This document shows positions 1 to 7,030 of a stretch of 64,000 nt of DNA, piece after piece. Each line of letters starts with the position of its first letter. Position 1 is the stretch's first letter. A program made the position numbers and the translations under genes. Source of the stretch: Desulfoscipio geothermicus (GTDB lineage: Bacteria > Bacillota > Desulfotomaculia > Desulfotomaculales > Desulfallaceae); assembly GCA_016841905.1 (NCBI GenBank), contig JAENYF010000002.1, forward strand, positions 1-64,000. Direction: 5' to 3'. The notes under the pieces are model-generated. The model saw only the letters and a list, made by a program, of their open reading frames with translations, had not been told where the DNA came from and did not search any database.

Positions 1-88
1 TTTTAAGTGTTTTTCAAGCTTGACGTTTATAAATTCTATTTATACAACGCTAGTGTATGTTGGTTAATTTTTGTAGGGGGTGTGGATA

Positions 89-1918
89 GTGAGTTACCTA
101 GCCTTGTACCGGAAATGGCGGCCGCAGCAGCTGGTTGATATTGTTGGACAGCTGCATGTTACAGAGACGCTACGCAACGCATTGATGGCAGGCAAAGTGA
201 GTCACGCCTATTTATTTTGCGGGCCCCGGGGCACAGGCAAAACAAGTACGGCCAAGGTGCTTGCCAGGGCGATAAACTGTCTTGAGCAACAAAATGGAGA
301 ACCTTGCAACCAGTGCCGAAATTGCCAGGAGATATTGTCCGGCGCAACTATGGATGTAATTGAAATTGATGCTGCGTCCAACCGTGGCATTGATGAAATA
401 CGGGAGTTGAAAGAGAATATTAAATTTTATCCCTCGCTTGGCGGTAAACGGATATACATAGTGGATGAGGTGCATATGCTCACCAACGAAGCGTTCAATG
501 CACTGTTAAAAACATTGGAAGATCCACCAGGGCATGTTGTATTCGTACTGGCTACTACGGAGTCGCACAAGGTACCCCTAACTATACTGTCCCGCTGTCA
601 GCGCTTTGATTTTCATCCTATTTCGGATGAACTCATTGCTCAGCGTCTGGAAATGGTAGCGGAGAAAAGTAATTTTAAGGTAAGCGGAGAAGCGGTTCGG
701 GTGATCACCCGGGCTGCCGGAGGCAGTTTGCGGGATGCCTTAAGTGTGTTGGAACAGGCTCTTTTACTCTGCGGAGAAACTGCCGTTACCGCTGATACGG
801 TGCATAATATTTTGGGTACGGTAGCCGATGATGTACTTTTTGAGCTGACTACCGGGTTGGCAGAAAAAAAGGCGGCTTCAGTAATAAAGCAAGTGGCTGA
901 TGTTGTTGCCGAGGGTAAAGATTTAAGGCAATTCACCAGGGAATTGACGGAATGCCTGCGCAGGTTGCTAATGGCTATATTGTCACCAGAAGGGAAGGGG
1001 GAAGTAGGACTTGGTATGCCCCCAGCAAGATTATCAAAGTTATTTACGCGCCAACAATTAACCAAGGCTTTGGGCATCCTGGTAGAGGCAGAACAGGTCA
1101 TGCGCCGCAGTGCTTATCCGAGGGTTGTGCTGGAGTTGGCACTGGTGCGAGTTATGGACGATAGCTATAGTCTAGCTGTAGATGAATTGTTGCCTAGAAT
1201 TGAGCGTCTTGAACAAATGCTGACCAATGGGGAACAGCGGAAAAACAATGCGCCTGAACCAAGTGAACATTATAGGAAAAACATCCAGCGAGCAACCCTT
1301 AAATCTACAGTTGTTGAAGAAAATAACCAGCTAAACTTCCAGAATGATGGTCAGCAGCTCAAAATGGGTAATACTAAAGTTAATCCCCGGTCTGTAGTAA
1401 GTTCGGAGAAACCAAATAATGAAACTCCGAATTTGGTAACGGCTACCATAGAACAGGCATTAGAACCGTCTTTTCCTGCAACTCCAATAGCTTCGTTTGA
1501 ATCCGGTGGTGCTGCATCTGTTCCCGTCCAAATTGCCGGTAATAAGACGCTTAAGGACTTTGATTATAATATGGAACAAGTTATGAAATGGTGGCCGGAA
1601 ATAATGGCGGTTGTTAAAAAGACCAACCCGGTTGCTTTTACCTGTTTATGTCAGACCTGGCCAGCAGAAATTAATAAGCATTGTTTAGTGCTTGGTGTGC
1701 CTCGGGGAGATGTTTTTATCAAGAATATGACTGAGGACCCAGACGTCAGACAATTATTAACCCAAACGCTAAATTCAGTAACCCGTTTGACTTGGCAAAT
1801 ACGCTGCCATTTTTATGATAACCCGCCGCAGAGCTGGCCAAAAAGATCAGAGCAATTGGATGCAAAAGAAGCGATAAGCCTGTTTCAGGGGGAAATGATA
1901 TCCCTGGGAAAGGATTAG
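89..1918 (+). CDS. dnaX: DNA polymerase III subunit gamma/tau
   Basis: Clamp-loader ATPase subunit of the replicative polymerase; it opens and loads the beta sliding clamp. Seen: Walker A GPRGTGKT at about residues 45-52, four zinc-ligand cysteines at about 64, 73, 76 and 79, Walker B VDEVH at about 125-129, and a sensor SRC motif. A hydrophilic low-complexity stretch near residues 390-490 separates the AAA+ core from the tau-like C-terminal domain. Start: a GTG at 80 is open, but AGGGGGTG at 75-82 is the ribosome binding site. GTG at 89 then gives the family-typical beginning MSYLALYRKWRP. Followed 24 bases later by ybaB and then recR, the standard Firmicute order. Confidence 0.97.
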   Translation: MSYLALYRKWRPQQLVDIVGQLHVTETLRNALMAGKVSHAYLFCGPRGTGKTSTAKVLARAINCLEQQNGEPCNQCRNCQEILSGATMDVIEIDAASNRGIDEIRELKENIKFYPSLGGKRIYIVDEVHMLTNEAFNALLKTLEDPPGHVVFVLATTESHKVPLTILSRCQRFDFHPISDELIAQRLEMVAEKSNFKVSGEAVRVITRAAGGSLRDALSVLEQALLLCGETAVTADTVHNILGTVADDVLFELTTGLAEKKAASVIKQVADVVAEGKDLRQFTRELTECLRRLLMAILSPEGKGEVGLGMPPARLSKLFTRQQLTKALGILVEAEQVMRRSAYPRVVLELALVRVMDDSYSLAVDELLPRIERLEQMLTNGEQRKNNAPEPSEHYRKNIQRATLKSTVVEENNQLNFQNDGQQLKMGNTKVNPRSVVSSEKPNNETPNLVTATIEQALEPSFPATPIASFESGGAASVPVQIAGNKTLKDFDYNMEQVMKWWPEIMAVVKKTNPVAFTCLCQTWPAEINKHCLVLGVPRGDVFIKNMTEDPDVRQLLTQTLNSVTRLTWQIRCHFYDNPPQSWPKRSEQLDAKEAISLFQGEMISLGKD

Positions 1919-1942
1919 ATAATAAATAAGGAGGTACTAGAT

Positions 1943-2257
1943 ATGGGTGGAAATATGGCTAAAATGATGAAGCAAGTACAAAAGATGCAGGCGGACATGG
2001 CTAAAATGCAGGAAGAACTAGCTAACCGAACAGTGGAAAGCACTGCTGGCGGCGGTGTGGTGCGGGTAGTGGCCAATGGTCGCCAGGAAATCGTGTCTGT
2101 TGAAATTAAGCCCGAAGCGGTGGACCCGGAAGACGTAGAAATGCTTCAGGACCTGGTTTTAACTGCAGTCAATGAAGCTTTAAAACTAGCTCAGGATATG
2201 ATGACCAAGGAAATGGGCAAATTAACCGGTGGGCTTAATATACCCGGATTATTTTAA
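1943..2257 (+). CDS. ybaB: YbaB/EbfC family nucleoid-associated protein
   Basis: Small DNA-binding protein of the YbaB/EbfC family, 104 residues, the usual length. Seen: Met/Lys/Gln-rich N-terminal helix, the family core [19 protein letters not shown], and a Gly-rich end [10 protein letters not shown] strong AAGGAGGT precedes the ATG. It lies between dnaX and recR, the classical position of this gene, and its TAA is two bases before the recR start, so the two are probably translationally coupled. A second, divergent copy lies at 26386-26682. Confidence 0.95.
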   Translation: MGGNMAKMMKQVQKMQADMAKMQEELANRTVESTAGGGVVRVVANGRQEIVSVEIKPEAVDPEDVEMLQDLVLTAVNEALKLAQDMMTKEMGKLTGGLNIPGLF

Positions 2258-2259
2258 AA

Positions 2260-2868
2260 GTGAAACAATTGCAATACGCTAATGCGTTGACACGCTTAAT
2301 CGGTGAATTGGCCAGGTTACCCGGGATTGGGTCCAAAACTGCGCAACGTTTGACCTTTTTTTTATTGAGCGCTCCCCCGGAGGTAGCCGTCAATCTAGCT
2401 GAAGCCATCAGGGAGGCTCGTGAAAAGGTGCGACGCTGTTCTGTGTGCGGCAACCTAACTGATGTAGAGCCCTGCGCGGTATGCGCAAGCGAGATGCGCA
2501 ACAAGAAGTTTATTTGCGTGGTGCAGGATCCCCGTGATGTGGCGGCTATAGAAAAATACCGTGGTTATAAGGGCGTTTATCATGTGTTGCACGGCGTTCT
2601 TTCGCCTTTGGCGGGTGTAGGGCCACAGGAACTAAATATCCAAGGTCTATTAGCGAGGCTGGCTGATGGTGCTGTGCAAGAGGTTATTTTAGCCACTAAT
2701 CCAGATGTGGAAGGTGATGCTACGGCACTTTATTTGGCCCGGTTAATTAAGCCCCTGGGAATAAAGGTGACCAGAATAGCTCATGGCCTGCCGGTGGGCG
2801 CACACTTGGAATACGCTGATGAGGTAACCCTAGGTAAGGCAATTGAAGGACGGCGGGAAATAGAATAA
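2260..2868 (+). CDS. recR: Recombination mediator protein RecR
   Basis: DNA repair protein acting with RecF/RecO to load RecA onto gapped DNA. Seen: helix-hairpin-helix LPGIGSKTAQR near residues 20-30, a four-cysteine zinc finger (C60, C63, C72, C75) and a Toprim domain from about 83 with VVQDPRDVAAIE. Full length at 202 residues. The GTG start sits two bases after the ybaB stop and has no clear ribosome binding site of its own, which suggests coupled translation with ybaB. Confidence 0.96.
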   Translation: MKQLQYANALTRLIGELARLPGIGSKTAQRLTFFLLSAPPEVAVNLAEAIREAREKVRRCSVCGNLTDVEPCAVCASEMRNKKFICVVQDPRDVAAIEKYRGYKGVYHVLHGVLSPLAGVGPQELNIQGLLARLADGAVQEVILATNPDVEGDATALYLARLIKPLGIKVTRIAHGLPVGAHLEYADEVTLGKAIEGRREIE

Positions 2869-2871
2869 AAG

Positions 2872-2900
2872 TAATTTTTTCCATTATTACCCCATATATT
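2872..2900 (+). promoter_or_regulatory. Candidate sigma-E promoter of bofA
   Basis: TAATTTT (2872-2878), 14-base spacer, CATATATT (2893-2900). Against the B. subtilis sigma-E consensus KMATATT-14-CATACAHT this is 6/7 and 7/8. It lies directly after recR and 29 bases before the bofA GTG. B. subtilis bofA is sigma-E dependent, which agrees. Match made by eye; no transcription data. Confidence 0.55.
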
Positions 2901-2928
2901 ATTTATTATAATGATTGGGGTGTTAATC

Positions 2929-3189
2929 GTGGAATGGTTTTTATTGGTTATTGGGTTGCTTATACTGGGGTTGTATGTTAATGCAACAATAATGCCTAGA
3001 ACGTTGCGATGGCTCTTAAGGTTGGCCGGGTACTTGGTTATCGGTACGGTACTGTTAGTATTGCTTAATTGGGGACTGGGATATTTGGACATGCATGTGG
3101 CTTATAACCCCTTTACTGTGCTAGTGGCTGGTATTTTGCGATTGCCCGGCCTGGTAGTGTTAGTTTTAATGAGCCAGTGGTTTGTATGA
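2929..3189 (+). CDS. bofA: Pro-sigma-K processing inhibitor BofA family protein
   Basis: Integral membrane protein of the BofA family. In B. subtilis BofA holds the SpoIVFB protease inactive until a forespore signal arrives, delaying pro-sigma-K cleavage in the mother cell. Seen: 86 mostly hydrophobic residues with an N-terminal membrane helix, a second helix near residues 30-50, and the family-like C-terminal part with NPFTVLVAGILRLPG. Start: an in-frame ATG exists at 2911, but TTGGGGTG at 2915-2922 is the ribosome binding site, which favours GTG at 2929. Position after recR matches other Firmicutes. Confidence 0.87.
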   Translation: MEWFLLVIGLLILGLYVNATIMPRTLRWLLRLAGYLVIGTVLLVLLNWGLGYLDMHVAYNPFTVLVAGILRLPGLVVLVLMSQWFV

Positions 3190-3221
3190 AAATAAAAGAT
3201 AAATTCGAACTATGAGATGCT

Positions 3222-3252
3222 CTTCCTCAAGATAAATGAGGAAGTTTTTTTT
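3222..3252 (+). terminator. Rho-independent terminator after bofA
   Basis: Perfect 8-bp stem CTTCCTCA / TGAGGAAG with a 7-base loop, followed by eight T. Ends the dnaX-bofA unit. Confidence 0.9.
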
Positions 3253-3632
3253 ATGCTCGTAACGAAATAACAAAGCCTGAAAGCCAGATTGTTTCCGAAT
3301 AAGTCTAGTGACAAATATGTGGTAAAAAGTTCAATTTCTTATTATTTTATTTGGAGTATCTAGAAAAAGGTTGAATAATAGAGAACGCTTATTAGATAAA
3401 TCATAACTTGTTCCTTAGTGGTTCAAGGCTTAGATAGCTATTGCACTAAGGTTTAAGAGACAGCTTATTCGTGTGCACTAATACACACTAGTTGATAGGT
3501 TTACTTCGTTTGGTGGGGGATATTTGTAATTAGGTCGGTCATAAATCAGCAATTGCTAATAAAAAAATTCATAAAACGTTTCTAGATAATAAAAACTATA
3601 ATACAAGATTTATAAAAAATTTATTTGCGGGG
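3253..3632. other. AT-rich intergenic region without a gene
   Basis: About 380 bases with no supported coding sequence on either strand. The clearest structure is an inverted repeat, CCTTAGTG at 3413-3420 and CACTAAGG at 3444-3451, with a 23-base spacer and no T-run. A TATAAT lies at 3597-3602 but I find no good -35 box at the right distance, so no promoter is claimed. Confidence 0.5.
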
Positions 3633-4307
3633 GTGAATATTATAGGCCCGCGGTTAGTTGAGGCTTACGTTGGGGAATATGCCAGCGGGAAAAGCGAAGT
3701 GGCCGTCAACAGAGCGCTTGATTTGGCTGCCATTGGCAGGGAGATTACCCTGGTGGATTTAGATATTGTTGAACCGTGTTACACGCTGCGACCCATAAAA
3801 AATGAGCTGCGGCAAAAAGGAGTAACCGTGCTGGCCTGGGAAACCAAAGATACCATAGGATTGGGTGAAGCAGGCAACGTGCTCCGAGCTGAAAATCGTT
3901 GGGCTTTACGCCGGACCGGGGATATTGTGCTGGATATTGGTTATGGGGTAGAAGGAGCTAAAACCTTAAACCTGTTGGAAGGGGCGAGTTCGGAGCCTGA
4001 TTTAAGGATCTATGTTGTGATAAACATTGCTAGGCCAATGACAGGCAGTATTGCGGAAATAGTGGATTACACCCGGGAGTTGGGTAAAGTACACGGTATT
4101 ATAAACAACAGCCATCTGGGACACGAAACCGATTTGGACATTGTTCAGCAGGGGGTTCAGATGGTAGATGAAGCGGCTCGGCAGTTGCAATTGCCGGTGG
4201 TGGCCACAACTGCAGTTATGGAAATCGCGTCGTTGATTGGACCAGTGGATATGGCTGGACACCCGGTTAGAAAATTGGCTAGGTATATGCCGCGAACTTT
4301 TTGGTAA
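3633..4307 (+). CDS. P-loop nucleotide-binding protein of the 2-oxoacid oxidoreductase locus
   Basis: Function not established. Seen: classical Walker A GEYASGKS at about residues 14-21, followed by ITLVDLDIVEP (a Walker A'-like strand reminiscent of MinD/ParA/CobQ-type ATPases) and a strand DIVLDIGYGVEG. No membrane segment. It lies 43 bases upstream of the oxidoreductase alpha gene in the same direction, so a role in assembling or regulating that complex is possible (inference). Start uncertain: GGGGG abuts the GTG at 3633, which is too close. An ATT at 3639 or ATA at 3642 fits the spacing about as well, and all leave the P-loop intact. Confidence 0.75.
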   Translation: MNIIGPRLVEAYVGEYASGKSEVAVNRALDLAAIGREITLVDLDIVEPCYTLRPIKNELRQKGVTVLAWETKDTIGLGEAGNVLRAENRWALRRTGDIVLDIGYGVEGAKTLNLLEGASSEPDLRIYVVINIARPMTGSIAEIVDYTRELGKVHGIINNSHLGHETDLDIVQQGVQMVDEAARQLQLPVVATTAVMEIASLIGPVDMAGHPVRKLARYMPRTFW

Positions 4308-4350
4308 GATAAGTTTCCAGAGGAGTTAAGATTCAGGAGGTGTAAAGTTA

Positions 4351-5439
4351 ATGCTGGAAAAAGTGATAGAGGGTGAAAAAAAAGTGTTTATGACCGGTAA
4401 CGAAGTGGTTGCCTGTGCTGCGGTTGCAGCACAGGCTGAAATCATGTACGGTTACCCTATAACACCGCAGAATGAAATTATGCATTACTGGGCTAGGCTG
4501 ATGCCCAAGTATGGCCTTAAGTTTTTACAGACCGAGGATGAGTTGTCGGCGGGATTTACCACCGCGGGAGGCGTGTTGGCGGGTAGAAGGGTCTTTACGG
4601 CTACTGCCGGACCGGGCAACACTTTAATGCAAGAGCCTTTGAGCATGGCTGAAGCCATGCGGCTGCCTGTAGTAGTGATTGTTCAGCAGCGCGGTGGTCC
4701 TTCCACGGCTACGGTAATTTACTCTCAACAGGAAGTTACCATGACTACTCTGGGTGGCAACGGTGAGGGGTTAAGAGTGGTTTACTCTACGGCTACTCAC
4801 CAGGAGCTTTTTGATTATACCATTAAAGCTTTTAACACCGCCTGGAAATATCGCTTTCCCACCTTTGTATTAGGCGACGGCTACCAGGCTAAGATGAGAG
4901 AGTCGCTAACCATATATGAGCCGGAATTAAGAGGCATTACCATGGTGCCTACTGAGCCTTTTGTAGGACGGGATGGCATGCCGGGAGTGGATAGGGAACC
5001 AACCCATTTAAGAAATACATATAACGTGGAAGAAGAGCTCTACGAAGTGCTGGAGAAATACCTGGCAGATTACGCTAGGGTAGCACCGAAAATTGCAGAA
5101 TACGAGGTCTTTGATATTAAGGATGCTGATCTGGTAGTAATTTCACATGGTGTAGTTTCTCGGGCATGTAAAGCAGCAGTTAAAGAACTGCGTGAAGAAG
5201 GTTACAGAGTGGGGTATTTTCGTCCCATCACCCTGCGCCCGCTGCCAGTGGAGCAGCTGCGGGAGGTAGCCGGCAAAACCAAGCAGCTGCTGGTGGTTGA
5301 ATCCTCCAATGGTCAGCTGGACAGGTTGATTAAAGAAGCTATTTATGGCAGCACAGCGGAGATGCTCTCCTTGTTTAAGCCAGGTGTGGGTGTAACTACC
5401 GAGGAAGTAGTTGCTCGAGTGAAAGGGATTAAAGGTTAA
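4351..5439 (+). CDS. 2-oxoacid:ferredoxin oxidoreductase, alpha subunit
   Basis: Alpha subunit (KorA/VorA/PorA type) of a complex that oxidatively decarboxylates a 2-oxoacid to acyl-CoA with ferredoxin as electron acceptor. Seen: the pyrimidine-binding domain with GYPITPQNEIMHYW, ATAGPGNTLMQE and a C-terminal transketolase-like domain with YFRPITLRPLP. Length 362 is normal for an unfused alpha subunit. AGGAGGTG precedes the ATG. The 2-oxoacid cannot be told from the sequence. The TPP-binding beta subunit that normally follows is missing; the next gene, 107 bases on, is gamma. Confidence 0.93.
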   Translation: MLEKVIEGEKKVFMTGNEVVACAAVAAQAEIMYGYPITPQNEIMHYWARLMPKYGLKFLQTEDELSAGFTTAGGVLAGRRVFTATAGPGNTLMQEPLSMAEAMRLPVVVIVQQRGGPSTATVIYSQQEVTMTTLGGNGEGLRVVYSTATHQELFDYTIKAFNTAWKYRFPTFVLGDGYQAKMRESLTIYEPELRGITMVPTEPFVGRDGMPGVDREPTHLRNTYNVEEELYEVLEKYLADYARVAPKIAEYEVFDIKDADLVVISHGVVSRACKAAVKELREEGYRVGYFRPITLRPLPVEQLREVAGKTKQLLVVESSNGQLDRLIKEAIYGSTAEMLSLFKPGVGVTTEEVVARVKGIKG

Positions 5440-5546
5440 GGTCAACGAGCAACGAGGTCAGATTGTTAATGTTGATGAGACGGAATATAGATAAAAGGCT
5501 GGTTTAAGGAATTGGTATTCATAGGGATAAGGAGGTACATTAATAA

Positions 5547-6203
5547 ATGGCTAAGCCGGTAAAAATTATTCTGGCTGGTGAGGGCGGTCAGGGAGTACAA
5601 TCAGTGGCTGAAATTATTGCCGAGGCGGCTAATGAAGAAGGTCGCGAGGCGCTATATATACCTAATTTTGGTGTAGAGCAGCGGGGCGGTGTATCTGTGG
5701 CTTACCTGCAAATTGGCGATGAGCCCATTGGAGCACCCAAGTTTCTGATAGGTGATATTGTTATAGCACTCAGTGACCGAGCGGTTCGTCGTACCAAGCA
5801 GTATGCAGGACCTGATACTTTGTTTGTTTACGATTCCAGTATAAAGGATATTGAAAATGAACTACCCAAGAACGTTAAAAAAGTATTGGGTATTCCCGCC
5901 ATTGAGGTATCGAAGAAGGAGCTACATCCCCGTGTTTTTAACATCATTATCATGGGTGCGGTGCTAAAGGCTTCTGGAGTGGTAACTGTAAATAACGCTA
6001 AGGTGGCTCTGGAGCAACTGCTAGGTTACAAATTCGAAAAGGATCCTAAGCTCCGGGAACTGAATTACCGGGCTCTTGAGCGCGGTGTTGAATTGGTAGG
6101 CCAGCATATTGTAGAGGAGGGTATGTTAAATGGCTCAAACCTTCAGTGGACGAACCTTGGAAGTAGAAAAGGCTTTTTGGACACTGTTTCCGGGCCTTTG
6201 TAA
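5547..6203 (+). CDS. 2-oxoacid:ferredoxin oxidoreductase, gamma subunit
   Basis: Gamma subunit of the ferredoxin-dependent oxidoreductase. Seen: glycine-rich N-terminus LAGEGGQGVQSVAEII, then NFGVEQRGGVSVAYLQIG, both diagnostic for the family. AAGGAGGTAC precedes the ATG. At 218 residues it is longer than the roughly 180-190 usual for an unfused gamma subunit. Its last 24 codons overlap the ferredoxin gene by 74 bases in another frame. A TAA in a different frame sits directly before the ferredoxin ATG (6127-6129), so a small indel near the 3' end may have replaced the original stop. Confidence 0.9.
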   Translation: MAKPVKIILAGEGGQGVQSVAEIIAEAANEEGREALYIPNFGVEQRGGVSVAYLQIGDEPIGAPKFLIGDIVIALSDRAVRRTKQYAGPDTLFVYDSSIKDIENELPKNVKKVLGIPAIEVSKKELHPRVFNIIIMGAVLKASGVVTVNNAKVALEQLLGYKFEKDPKLRELNYRALERGVELVGQHIVEEGMLNGSNLQWTNLGSRKGFLDTVSGPL

Positions 6204-6372
6204 GGGATGCGGCCTGTGTATTGAAAAGTGTCCGAAAAAATGCATGAGCTGGTCCGATGTACTGGGGGTATATGGTACGCCTTCTGTGGAGATAAACGAT
6301 GAGTGTATTGCCTGCGGGATCTGCCAGAATTTCTGTCCGGATTGCGCTATAGTAGTGGAGAAAAAGAAATAG
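6130..6372 (+). CDS. 2[4Fe-4S] ferredoxin-type subunit of the 2-oxoacid oxidoreductase
   Basis: Electron-transfer subunit (KorD-like, 80 residues). Seen: two clusters of the CxxCxxCxxxCP type, CKGCGLCIEKCP and CIACGICQNFCP. GAGGAGGG at 6114-6121 is spaced eight bases from the ATG. It overlaps the gamma gene by 74 bases. In many related operons this ferredoxin is the first gene; here it is last and followed by a strong terminator. Confidence 0.9.
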   Translation: MAQTFSGRTLEVEKAFWTLFPGLCKGCGLCIEKCPKKCMSWSDVLGVYGTPSVEINDECIACGICQNFCPDCAIVVEKKK

Positions 6373-6382
6373 TAGTATATGG

Positions 6383-6415
6383 AAGCTGGGGGGGCAATTC
6401 CCCCGCAGCTTTTTT
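6383..6415 (+). terminator. Terminator after the oxidoreductase genes
   Basis: AAGCTG-G-GGGGG / CCCCC-G-CAGCTT stem with one G-G mismatch and a short CAATT-type loop, then a T-run. It closes the oxidoreductase unit and isolates gin. Confidence 0.88.
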
Positions 6416-6445
6416 GTATGGCAGGGACCGGGGTCGGGTTCATTA
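6416..6445 (+). promoter_or_regulatory. Candidate sigma-F promoter of gin
   Basis: GTATG (6416-6420), 15-base spacer, GGGTTCATTA (6436-6445). Compared with the B. subtilis sigma-F consensus (GYATA, about 15, GGnnAnAnTR), one mismatch in each box. B. subtilis csfB/gin is sigma-F dependent, which agrees. Start of transcription would fall just before the AAGGGTGAT ribosome binding site. Confidence 0.45.
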
Positions 6446-6468
6446 CATATACTGATAAGGGTGATGTG

Positions 6469-6678
6469 ATGAGCGGGCGCGTATGTTTTTTTTGCGGATC
6501 TGACCTGGTTGTTGAACAAGGTATCTATTTTCGAGGTTACTATATTTGCTCGAACTGCGAGGATAAAATTTGTCATTTAACCGGGGACAGTGTAAATTAT
6601 GAGTTTTATAGAAATGGGCTTAAAAGAATATGGTGTTTGTTGGATAACTGTTCACCTTCTGGTAATCCCTGTTTTTGA
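6469..6678 (+). CDS. gin: Sigma-G inhibitor Gin (CsfB family)
   Basis: Small zinc-binding anti-sigma protein. In B. subtilis Gin/CsfB keeps sigma-G silent in the early forespore and sigma-E silent late. Seen: CFFCG at the N-terminus and CSNCE about 25 residues later, the two CxxC pairs of the family, with the aromatic-rich GIYFRGYYIC between. Start: an upstream in-frame ATG at 6379 lies inside the terminator stem; ATG 6469 follows AAGGGTGAT, giving 69 residues. The last 73 bases overlap the convergent gene at 6606-6866, and the tail after about residue 53 may not be conserved. Confidence 0.85.
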   Translation: MSGRVCFFCGSDLVVEQGIYFRGYYICSNCEDKICHLTGDSVNYEFYRNGLKRIWCLLDNCSPSGNPCF

Positions 6679-6866
6679 GCCAGCCGTGCTCTGAGGTGTG
6701 CCATTTCTAAATCGCATTTAATTTGACGAAGGGTAGCTAAATTAATCCCGGTGCGAAATGTAATTTCCATATCAGAGCTACCCTTTTTCCAGGCCCGGAT
6801 TAAGCTTGGAACATTAGTTCGGTACTTTTGAGAAAGTTTGGTTGTGTTGATATTTGTTGCCTTCAC
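6606..6866 (-). CDS. Small helix-turn-helix-like protein of unknown function
   Basis: Family not recognised. Seen: 86 residues, basic N-terminal half, a helical region with a possible helix-turn-helix (MEITFRTGINLATLRQIKCD), and an Arg/Leu helix LRARLAQKQ. A GTG start is preceded by AAAGGAG on the minus strand (about 10-12 bases). Convergent with gin, with a 73-base 3' overlap, so one gene's tail must be out of normal constraint. No terminator is seen between them. Confidence 0.6.
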   Translation of the reverse strand: MKATNINTTKLSQKYRTNVPSLIRAWKKGSSDMEITFRTGINLATLRQIKCDLEMAHLRARLAQKQGLPEGEQLSNKHHILLSPFL

Positions 6867-7030
6867 ACTATTTTCACACTCCTTTCATATTCTATTATTT
6901 AGTTTAGCCGTTGTCAGCAGCTTTATGATGTTAATGTAATGAAATTGAGGGTTAAAAAAGGTATAGCTTGTGGCTAGTAAGTTGACTATATGATAAAATA
7001 ATATGTTATTAATTTTACAGGAGTAAATCA

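Noticed and set aside
20-46. Possible promoter TTGACG ... TATACA before dnaX
   Set aside because: Spacer of only 15 bases and the upstream context is cut off by the window edge.
5440-5546. Possible remnant of a beta subunit between alpha and gamma
   Set aside because: Reading all three plus frames gives only short peptides before stops, none resembling TPP-enzyme motifs such as a GDG signature.
6968-7010. Possible promoter of the decarboxylase-like gene (TTGACT near 6982)
   Set aside because: No -10 with acceptable spacing; nearest candidates are 15 or fewer bases away.
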